A stretch of DNA of 64,000 nucleotides from Fischerella muscicola PCC 7414 (lineage in GTDB: Bacteria; Cyanobacteriota; Cyanobacteriia; Cyanobacteriales; Nostocaceae): NCBI RefSeq assembly GCF_000317205.1, contig NZ_AJLK01000011.1:1-64000 (forward strand), given 5' to 3'. A program made the position numbers and the translations under genes. Shown in pieces: positions 58,401 to 64,000 of the stretch. Numbering within the stretch: position 1 is the first letter of the stretch; every line of letters begins with the position of its first letter. The notes beneath the pieces are model-generated. The model saw only the letters and a program-made list of their open reading frames with translations, searched no databases and was not told the DNA's origin.

Positions 58401-58653
58401 CCTAATTCTAGATGAAGCTACTAGTTGCCTGGATAATGCCTCAAATTTAGCTAGTTTGCGTCCTTCCAGCAACACTTCCACTCATCAGGCATGTACTATC
58501 ATCTTCGTTGCCCATCGTCTTTCTAGTATTCGCCATGCTGACCATATTTTGGTTTTAGACCGAGGTATCCTTACTGAGCAAGGCAATCATCAAGAATTAA
58601 TGACAATTCAGGGTCTTTATTACCACTTAGTTCAACAACAATTACATCTGTAA
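55498..58653 (+). CDS. hetC: HetC-type exporter: cNMP-like domain, C39 peptidase, ABC transporter
   Basis: A 1051-residue protein, close to the length of HetC of Anabaena PCC 7120. Residues about 45-160 resemble a cyclic-nucleotide-binding fold. The C39 peptidase has Gln-Ser-Ser region, Cys350 (SSSDCGAACLA), His423 and Asp439, a full catalytic set that normally cuts a double-glycine leader. The ABC transmembrane domain is about 480-770. The nucleotide domain has Walker A GTNGSGKS (844-851), Walker B ending Asp972-Glu973, and switch His1006. The signature reads LSDEQ (948-952) instead of LSGGQ. HetC is needed early in heterocyst differentiation. A linker (residues 276-309) is low-complexity GGHGGQGGQGGHGDKEDD. 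The identity rests on domain architecture plus hetP downstream. Confidence 0.85.
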   Translation: MNSYSSLGGNKEPVYTKHQKFSISKQTILKLFRIATEDTTLASDFHQVWAWREFQLGDDLAELAIARQTENQNDFLFLICQGRVRLLGFDPKLKREVSTQLLIADQIFGVDYLFHNQPLPYRAVAASAGLVASIHLDDLKQWLQRLPNLQRYLQKITCERQTLIFFKTATELRSHTSHSLRQLLPYLEQTKVSAGSKLVEATPPSKGRFWLRSGKILSATPENQPPQVGEGWGYPDTTIPDWIAKTDLLVYHLPQQYEELTSTIAPEIFLHKQQKEDAGTQGEGGHGGQGGQGGHGDKEDDLEDKGDTTAVSSENTHAEMSLLPPRKQRWSVSKLWRRYPFIQQQSSSDCGAACLAMISLYWGKRFSLNKLRNLAQTDRMGASLSSLADAAETLGYDALPVRASLSKLELQPNPWIAHWQGIHYVVVWRVKGDRVLICDPAIGKRSLLRAEFEANWTGYALVLFPTKHLNTQRNEKVSLREFWHAFWHHRELLGQIVLASVLLTVFGLAAPLITQVVLDQVLPYKSSLTLNIFAFGFLFFGIWRIIVQAVRQYLLDYFSNRMDLTLLGSFISRTLRLPLQFFVSRQPGDIITRIQENRKIQLFFTKQALSTILDAVMVIVYLGLMAYYNLRLTLIVLLLILPIVVVTAATSPLLKDASRELYQKSAVQYSTMLEIVTAVATVKTAAAERPMRWRWEESFTNTVQTRFRGQKLANNLQLATSLINHLGITFLLWYGATLVMGNQMSLGQFVAFNMLIGSTINPVLALVKLWDELQEILISAERLDDILTTQPEENSQKPQMVLPPIRGDIQFEEVCFRYNANAERNTLHNISFHIKAGQTVGIVGTNGSGKSTLVNLLAGLYRPNSGRILIDGHNIAEVSPQSLRSQLGVVPQDIFLFAGSILENITLFNSEISLEEAIAAARVAEAHTFIEALPLGYNTRVGEGGMMLSDEQRQKIAIARALVRNPPILILDEATSCLDNASNLASLRPSSNTSTHQACTIIFVAHRLSSIRHADHILVLDRGILTEQGNHQELMTIQGLYYHLVQQQLHL
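56327..56420. repeat. GGGGACAAGG-type repeat array inside hetC
   Basis: Units such as GGAGGACAA, GGGGGACAC and GGGGACAAGG are tandemly arranged and code for the Gly/Asp/Gln/His-rich linker. The family is otherwise intergenic (15950-15985; reverse complement near 47690). Confidence 0.85.
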
Positions 58654-59622
58654 TCGCACCTATATCAATGAATTGTAGTGCAGAAATAATGCAAATTATT
58701 TTTTAAAATACTTAGGGATAACAATTGCGACTAATTTTCTTTGTAGTCGCTGTATTGCATAACTTCCTAGAAGCGTTAACCGCTACTTTTGTCCTGCAAA
58801 AAAACTTGTTGTAGTGATTTTGTTAGCCCACAGATACATTGCTGAAAGTGGTTTTAAAATCATACCATAAAATGGTAAAAAACACAACTATTTATTCACA
58901 ACAACATGTTTGTTTTCAAGCAAAATTAACAACAGTTTCACCGCAAATTTACAATAAAATGCTAATGTGAAAATTAGTCATGGCAAGGTTTTTGTCGAAA
59001 TTGCAAACAAGATTATCTTGCGATAACAGTAAAAATTATTATCATTTTGTTTGCCAGGTAAACATCCACAACATCATACATGCGTATTTCTATTTATCAG
59101 GAACTCATCAATAAATTTCATAGTAAATTTTATAATTTTTGAAAAAAATACAAATCAAAAATAAATAGTAGGTGAGGGGCGAAACCCCTAATGTATTTAA
59201 CACTGATGGACAAAATCTGAATTGTATAATAATTAGTTAGATAGGGAAGAATATTAACTACACCGAACGGAAAGAAATGAAAAATCAGCAGATGACATTC
59301 ATGGGAAAAAAGAGTATAAGTACGAATGTTGCCCTTGAACATCAAGAATGAATATTTTTTCTTTGCTCTTGTAGAAAAAAATGGCAGTTTCACTTAAAAA
59401 TCTCCTAATTTTTGGTGTAATTCACTACATAAAATAACCAGGGGAAAGTAATTAAATTAGGAGTGAGCCAAATATTCAAGAGGGCAAAACTGCATCTACC
59501 AAGAGCCAAACGGAGACTTTTTCCTACCATTCAACAAAGATGACTCAAGGTAAATTTTTGCCTCAGTCACTGCCTTATCAAACCTAAAACTCATAGTCAG
59601 GTTTCCGATTTTAGGTCAGCTC
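58654..59622. other. hetC to HlyD spacer, no convincing gene
   Basis: 970 bases, AT-rich. Two ORFs of 32 and 44 codons (58872 and 58980) lack supporting features. A small hairpin AGGGGCGAAACCCCT (59175-59189) is present. The HlyD promoter and any hetC terminator presumably lie here. Confidence 0.5.
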
Positions 59623-60861
59623 ATGGACAGAATCATCAGGTCAAATGCAGTCGAAACCTCAAGCCAATCAGGAAGTTTAGAAATTAACTTACAGGATGTG
59701 CATCCCTGCTACGCTCTAACTTCTGAAATGGCATCAATTTACGGAGGTAGTGTTGCTTCACCAGGAGCAGTTTTATCAGAACTACCTACAATCCACACCG
59801 CAACAACCAAAACTTTCCCAGCAGGAATTACGAGTACAAGTAATTACTCTACATCTTTGCAAAAAGTATTAGAACAACGGCCTTCTATTGTTGCTCATCT
59901 AATTTTGTTAGGCGGTCTAGTTTTTTTTGCAACTGTATTAGTTTGGGTCTGTACCGGAAAAATACAACAAGTCAGCCAAGTTCAAGGAAAAGTTGCACCA
60001 TCACAACAGCTTTATCAACTTCAACCACAAGAGTTTGGTAAAGTAGTGAAGATTGCGGTTAAACAAGGTCAACAAGTAAAAGCTGGTCAGGTGGTAGCAG
60101 AATTAGACACCAAACCCCTGTCTAATGACCTACAAGTAAAAAAGCAACAACTCCAACGGATTAAAGCTTTATTAGATCAAACTCGCCACACACCTGCACA
60201 AACTGCGGTTATGGCAATGGCATCTGCAAAAGAAAAAACAACCGCCAGAAATATTGTTACTCCTCAAACTCCCTTAGTTGCCAAACAACAGTTACTAAAT
60301 CGATTACAAGCACAAGTAACCGAGTTGCAGGTCAATATTACCGAAACTCAAAATTTGCTCAAAAAAAGCCAAGTACAGTTAAAGCCAAAATCTCTGTACG
60401 CACCTATAGATGGGGTTGTGTCCTCTTTAAATATCCGTAGTACTGGCGAGGAAGTTAAACCTAAGCAAATTATTGCTGAAATTGCTCCAATTCATGCATC
60501 TGGGGTTTTATCGCTCATACTACCCTCCCAAAAAGCAGCCTTTGTTAACAAGGGAGATTTGGTAGAACTCAAGCTCAATTTTGATTCCCAGCGTCTGAAT
60601 GTTGCTAAAACGCCAAAGCAGAACGTTCCTAGCTATAGAAATAACAACATTCTCTCAGGAAGAGTTATTTCAGTCTCCAGCGATGCTCAAACAGATGAAA
60701 AATTAGGTTGGGTGCGTCGGGTAGAAATAGCTTTGGATAACAATCAAACCGTCAACTTTACAGCCGGACAAGTAGTCACAGCCGAAATCATTCACCATCG
60801 CCGTGTTGCTGATATGTTCCTCAAACCAATGAAGGAATTGCAAAACAGCGAAAGCGATTGA
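59623..60861 (+). CDS. HlyD family membrane-fusion protein, probable HetC partner
   Basis: A 412-residue adaptor. The N-terminal 90 residues are cytoplasmic and unusual. The membrane helix is IVAHLILLGGLVFFATVLVWVCTG (about 89-112), followed by the lipoyl half-motif QVSQVQGKVAPSQQLYQLQPQEFGKVVKIAVKQGQQVKAGQVVAELDT. A helical hairpin and LKPKSLYAPIDGVVSSLNIRSTGEEVKPKQIIAEIAP (second lipoyl half) follow. C39-type ABC exporters work with such adaptors. Its place between hetC and hetP makes it the likely adaptor for HetC (inference). hetP follows after 72 bases, so both may be on one transcript. Confidence 0.87.
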   Translation: MDRIIRSNAVETSSQSGSLEINLQDVHPCYALTSEMASIYGGSVASPGAVLSELPTIHTATTKTFPAGITSTSNYSTSLQKVLEQRPSIVAHLILLGGLVFFATVLVWVCTGKIQQVSQVQGKVAPSQQLYQLQPQEFGKVVKIAVKQGQQVKAGQVVAELDTKPLSNDLQVKKQQLQRIKALLDQTRHTPAQTAVMAMASAKEKTTARNIVTPQTPLVAKQQLLNRLQAQVTELQVNITETQNLLKKSQVQLKPKSLYAPIDGVVSSLNIRSTGEEVKPKQIIAEIAPIHASGVLSLILPSQKAAFVNKGDLVELKLNFDSQRLNVAKTPKQNVPSYRNNNILSGRVISVSSDAQTDEKLGWVRRVEIALDNNQTVNFTAGQVVTAEIIHHRRVADMFLKPMKELQNSESD

Positions 60862-60933
60862 TAAATCTTGCTTAGGCCACTCTTCACCACAAAAACTAAC
60901 AAACTTATTTATTGTATCCAGGACAACAGCACC

Positions 60934-61404
60934 ATGAACCAAAATGTATCTAGCGCTACTAGCAACTTCGAGAAGACTCTTAACCCAGAACAATTTGATC
61001 AGTTAGTTGAAGCCATTCTTGCAGGTAAGTATTCCTGGGCTTGTGTTTTAATACTGCGGTTCGCTGGCTACAATCCTTTACATTACATTCCTTACCGCAC
61101 CTACAACCGATTAATCAAAGAAAACTCGCAACTCAAAAGAGTTAATCAACAGCGCAACGAAAATCTCAAAATTGCTAAACTTCCTGCTGAGAAGAAATCT
61201 GATAGCAATCCCTCACAAAGCTGCTTAAGTAAAATTAAAGATTTGGCTTATCTGGAAGTAGTGGGTAAGCAAAAAAGAGAAATTCGTGGTGGTCATCAAA
61301 ATCAGTGGCTAGGAACACAAATTCGCGAATACCAATCAATGGAAGCTGAACTTAAACCAGAAAGTACTCAAGATTTACCATTCAAATTTTGTGAAATTAA
61401 CTAA
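60934..61404 (+). CDS. hetP: HetP, heterocyst commitment protein
   Basis: ATG 60934 ([22 protein letters not shown]) is preferred to the earlier 60868. The 156-residue length fits HetP (159 in Anabaena PCC 7120, as I recall). The conserved N-terminal domain [50 protein letters not shown] is near identical in the family. The C-terminal half is variable. HetP works with HetR to commit cells to the heterocyst fate. The three paralogues known in Anabaena share this domain, but location next to hetC points to hetP itself. An AGGA 11 bases upstream may serve as RBS. Confidence 0.88.
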   Translation: MNQNVSSATSNFEKTLNPEQFDQLVEAILAGKYSWACVLILRFAGYNPLHYIPYRTYNRLIKENSQLKRVNQQRNENLKIAKLPAEKKSDSNPSQSCLSKIKDLAYLEVVGKQKREIRGGHQNQWLGTQIREYQSMEAELKPESTQDLPFKFCEIN

Positions 61405-61412
61405 AATATCTC

Positions 61413-61430
61413 TTGGCTTAATAAAGCCAA
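61413..61430 (+). terminator. Small hairpin after hetP
   Basis: TTGGCTT (61413-61419) pairs with AAGCCAA (61424-61430), 4-base loop, 8 bases after the hetP stop. No T-run follows, so termination is uncertain. Confidence 0.4.
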
Positions 61431-62366
61431 AAATATACTGGGTCAAGTTTCATATCACCTGCCATGCTAGTTAGTAATTTCTGGTATGGCAGACTGATGA
61501 AATCAGTGGACATTAATCAGTAATCAGTTATCAAATTTAGAAAGTGGTCTGGTGTTATTAGATTGATTTAGGTAGAAAAAGAAAAAATATCCTGTTTTAA
61601 ACCTCCTAACGTTATTAGACTTCTTGCAAAAGTCGAATTAACCGCCCTGTGTCCTCCCGTAAATGAGGCTCAAGCGTACACACAAGTCCAAAACCTTGTC
61701 CACATTGGCTTGATTCTGGTAGGGTGCGTTATGGACTATTCGTCCTAACGCACCAAAAATCACTCCTTGATGCGTTAGCCTACGGCATAACACATCCTAC
61801 AAAAAAAGATTTGGGGTAATTAAATTATTTGTGTGTACACAATAATGTGTGTTTCAATACCTATCTACTGGTAAAACAAATATAAAAATAATATAAAATT
61901 TGATATTTGCTAGTCGTTCTGAAAAAAGAATATGCCATTTTGGCAGAACAGCAAGGATTTATTTTTATACATTATAAATAAGAAAATTAGATATCTAGTT
62001 TACCTAAGGAGTCACTATTTAGGAGCAAGTAAATGAATTATTATTGATTAACATAAAAGTAAAAACATTAAACTTGAATAAGAGAGACGAGCAAAGAATA
62101 TAGTTCAGTTAGCAAAGTTAAATATTTGAATACTCTAGCAACCCTTTTTTATCAGGGCTAAGGACAATCAAAAATTTAACCTAACCTGAATTATCAAGAA
62201 TGTTTCTAACCTGAAGCTATTACTACTGGTGGTTCTTTTTCTGCTCAAGTCTAAATATTGCTTATAGGAGTTACAACATTGTGGTGGATGTTGCTTTCTC
62301 TCAAATAAGTTGATACTTAATACAACTAAAATCAGAAAAAGAAAAAGTAATAGTTGAATCGTTTTT
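61431..62366. other. Spacer after hetP
   Basis: About 930 bases, AT-rich, holding the inverted repeat at 61719-61800. No ORF above about 15 codons looks real. A promoter for the small ORF at 62367 should lie here (for example near TTGATACTTAATACAAC at 62310), but I cannot assign it firmly. Confidence 0.45.
61719..61800. repeat. GTAGGGTGCGTTATG inverted repeat
   Basis: GTAGGGTGCGTTATG (61719-61733) and CATAACACATCCTAC (61786-61800) are inverted with 13 of 15 matches; inner copies of TAACGCACC and GATGCGTTA add structure. Common intergenic element in this kind of genome. Confidence 0.8.
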
Positions 62367-62459
62367 ATGGCTGGTAGGATTTACGGCTATTTCGCTTTTC
62401 TTGCAAAAATCCTAATACTCCCTATTGGGATTATACCTACTTTTAAATTTGCTATTTAA
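62367..62459 (+). CDS. Candidate 30-residue hydrophobic small protein
   Basis: ATG 62367 to TAA 62459 encodes MAGRIYGYFAFLAKIL and then ILPIGIIPTFKFAI, a plausible single membrane helix with a Lys in its centre. A clear intrinsic terminator begins 12 bases after the stop. The position just before a terminator, together with the composition, makes a real small gene plausible. No SD is evident, and chance remains possible. No RGSGR-type pattern-signal motif is present. Confidence 0.4.
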   Translation: MAGRIYGYFAFLAKILILPIGIIPTFKFAI

Positions 62460-62471
62460 ACAGCAAACAAT

Positions 62472-62512
62472 AACTGGAAGCCTACAAAAATCGTATAGCT
62501 TCCAGTTTTTTT
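62472..62512 (+). terminator. Intrinsic terminator
   Basis: AACTGGAAGC (62472-62481) pairs perfectly with GCTTCCAGTT (62498-62507), followed by five more T. It ends whatever is transcribed through 62367-62459. Confidence 0.88.
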
Positions 62513-62564
62513 ATATGGTAAATTTTTTGCATGGCTGAGGTTGTGTGATGTTGAGAAAGGCCAG

Positions 62565-62592
62565 ATCCCCGACTTTTGAAAAAAGTCGGGGA
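62565..62592. repeat. Palindrome, GATCCCCGACTTTT family
   Basis: TCCCCGACTTTT and AAAAGTCGGGGA form a 12-bp stem. It is a second copy of the element at 7476-7508. It is followed by CCGTCACGTAGACG (62627), related to repeats in 47245-47765. Confidence 0.8.
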
Positions 62593-63351
62593 ATATGGTT
62601 GAGTATTAGAAAGGTGGTTCCGTCACGTAGACGCAACAGTGACTTTCTGTAGTAAGGGGACTGGTGTAGACGCCTTATGGGCGGTTTCCGTTACCTATTA
62701 GTTGGCAAATTAAAAGCGCCAAGAAATATAGCTGTTACTTGGCGCTTAGAACATTGTGAGTTTTAGTTTATAGGGAGTCTTTAAATAGCTTTGACTCCTT
62801 TTAAATATGATGGTTTATATTCAGGGTCTTTATATCAGCTGACCCCGTTTGAACAATTACTAGTTTTGCAGAAATTTTTGATTTTTTTGATTTCCTAAAT
62901 ATTTTTTTTATTTTTTGTCTATTTGTATTTCTAGTTATGTACTAATGTTAAGCTTTGAAATCCAAATACTGATACATTCGTATACATAATTTTACTTAAG
63001 GATACACGGTACTACGCGTGTTTACGACAGCCTAATACAGTACTAAAGTATAGATATTCTCTACAAAGGTGCGATCGCTAGCTAATGATGAAAAGCGATC
63101 GCTTAATCTGACTTTGACTAAATTGGGCAAGCAAAACAGCCAGAATACTTGCCACCAGTCAGCTTTAGTCTTTAACTTTCTTGTAAATTTTTCTGAGTTT
63201 ACAAAACAGAAATTAAATTTTGCATGGGAACCCAGCTGCAAAGGTGCATGTCTTCCGCTATAGTTTTGCATGTGTTTAGCAAATGAGTGGCTGCAATTGA
63301 CACATTTCTAAACATGCGGTAAATCAGCACATCACAGACGTATAAATAAAT
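62593..63351. other. Spacer before the DUF1565 gene
   Basis: About 760 bases holding repeat fragments (62610-62700) and HIP1 octamers near 63072 and 63095. The ORFs here (63032-63271 minus, 63069-63263 plus) are mutually overlapping and not protein-like. No gene is called. Confidence 0.5.
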
Positions 63352-64000
63352 ATGAAACATCAGGGTTTTCCCATTCAACAAAAAAATATTCGCTTGCTTG
63401 TTGGTAAAAACCTTTGCAATACTTTCCGAGTACCTGTAGCACTCACCACTTTATTCTTGCTTTCCGGTGGTTATCTGCTTTTGCCTGTTGGGGTAAATGC
63501 TGATACTGCTCAAACAATAAATCAGAACACCACTCAGACAGGAAATCAAAACACAACTCAAGTAGAAATTCAAAACACCACTCAAACAGGAAATCAGAAT
63601 ACTAATCAAACAATAATTCAAAACACCACTCAAACAGGAAATCAAAACACTACTCAAGGAACAACAGTTCCTGTAACTGGAAACGTTGTCTACGTTAATC
63701 CCGCAACAGGTTCAGATACCACTGGTGCTGGCACATCAGCCGCACAACCTTATAAAACTATTACCTATGCTCTTAGTCAAGCCCAACCAGGTACAACTAT
63801 TCAACTAGCACCCGGTACTTATAACAAAGAAAGTGGAGAAGTCTTCCCACTGACAGTTAAGCAGGGCGTAATTTTACGAGGAGATGAAGCCACCAAAGGT
63901 CAAGGGGTACTGATTGTCGGTAGCGGTAAATACATTAGTCCTACCTTTGCCAGTCAAAATGTGACCATTAAGACTGAAAAGGATAGCTTCATTACAGGTG
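63352..64000 (+). CDS. Secreted DUF1565-type beta-helix protein (3' truncated by window edge)
   Basis: The open frame from ATG 63352 runs off the end (216 codons visible). The N-terminal signal is VPVALTTLFLLSGGYLLLPVGVNA (cleavage after VNA). A QT-rich tandem repeat of 8 residues follows, six units QTxxQNTT (63511-63654). The mature part begins VVYVNPATGSDTTGAGTSAAQPYKTITYALSQAQPGTTIQLAPGTYN, the standard opening of DUF1565 right-handed beta-helix proteins, and continues ESGEVFPLTVKQGVILRGD. Such proteins are exported, often surface or polysaccharide-associated. Function unknown. Confidence 0.85.
   Translation, partial: MKHQGFPIQQKNIRLLVGKNLCNTFRVPVALTTLFLLSGGYLLLPVGVNADTAQTINQNTTQTGNQNTTQVEIQNTTQTGNQNTNQTIIQNTTQTGNQNTTQGTTVPVTGNVVYVNPATGSDTTGAGTSAAQPYKTITYALSQAQPGTTIQLAPGTYNKESGEVFPLTVKQGVILRGDEATKGQGVLIVGSGKYISPTFASQNVTIKTEKDSFITG
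63511..63654 (+). repeat. Six tandem 24-bp repeats coding QTxxQNTT
   Basis: Units start at 63511 and recur every 24 bases (CAAACAGGAAATCAAAACAC type). They alternate mainly between QTGNQNTT and QTI-type units, suggesting expansion of a 48-bp pair. Confidence 0.9.

Noticed and set aside
59130-59393. 87-codon minus-strand ORF between hetC and HlyD
   Set aside because: Aromatic-rich random-looking translation in AT-rich spacer; no motif or start signal.
61719-61800. Possible riboswitch or sRNA because of strong structure
   Set aside because: The inverted GTAGGGTGCG element is a known kind of dispersed intergenic repeat and has no gene in cis that would be controlled.
63451-63657. 68-codon minus-strand ORF of SGVL/SCLS repeats
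   Set aside because: It is the antisense reading of the 24-bp repeats in the DUF1565-type gene.

Overview
The window looks like chromosomal DNA of a filamentous, heterocyst-forming cyanobacterium (order Nostocales). The evidence is a split RNA polymerase (separate rpoC1 and rpoC2) behind rpsT-tatD-rpoB, many HIP1 octamers (GCGATCGC, e.g. 2333-2340), proteins typical of cyanobacteria and plastids (CRR7-like, DUF2854, GUN4 domains), abundant intergenic short repeats, and a recognisable hetC and hetP pair. No rRNA, tRNA or CRISPR array was seen. The species cannot be named from this alone.

Layout. 1-8.1 kb: small membrane, enzyme and envelope genes (DUF6671, nitroreductase, a secreted haemagglutinin-type exoprotein, a degenerate aldo/keto reductase, a COG3650 protein, a GlsB-like protein). 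8.4-13.4 kb: an ABC1/AarF kinase, a two-gene ABC-2 exporter and an EmrA-like adaptor. 13.6-21 kb: pnp, a GNAT acetyltransferase, and a SNF2 helicase followed by a SWIM zinc-finger protein. 21-30.8 kb: Spo0M-like and VOC proteins, a sigma-like protein with a TPR protein, a receiver-GGDEF protein, CRR7-like, DUF2854, a 59-residue small protein, a lone receiver and ppk1. 31.0-32.2 kb: a complete IS630-type insertion sequence. 32.5-47.1 kb, mostly on the minus strand: universal stress protein, hisD, and the rpsT-tatD-rpoB-rpoC1-rpoC2 block, ending in a clear intrinsic terminator. 47.2-54.6 kb: a repeat-rich stretch, two small genes, a Uma2 nuclease, a caspase with two GUN4 domains divergent from a Trypco1-like gene that carries an in-frame stop, and a GH116 glycosidase. 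54.6-62.5 kb: a heterocyst-development locus with a long leader, hetC (C39-peptidase ABC exporter), an HlyD adaptor and hetP, then an unannotated 30-codon hydrophobic ORF ending at a terminator. 63.4-64 kb: the start of a secreted DUF1565 protein with 24-bp tandem repeats.

Two themes stand out. First, the caspase-GUN4/Trypco1 pair looks like a small conflict or programmed-death module joined to a tetrapyrrole-sensing fold. Second, dispersed intergenic repeats have entered coding sequence in frame in several genes (the HetC linker, the SNF2 helicase, GH116, the GNAT tail, possibly the second GUN4 domain). Related hairpin-forming repeats sit between genes that are probably co-transcribed, including inside the rpo operon. 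Domain calls come from motif recognition by eye; no database search was run.
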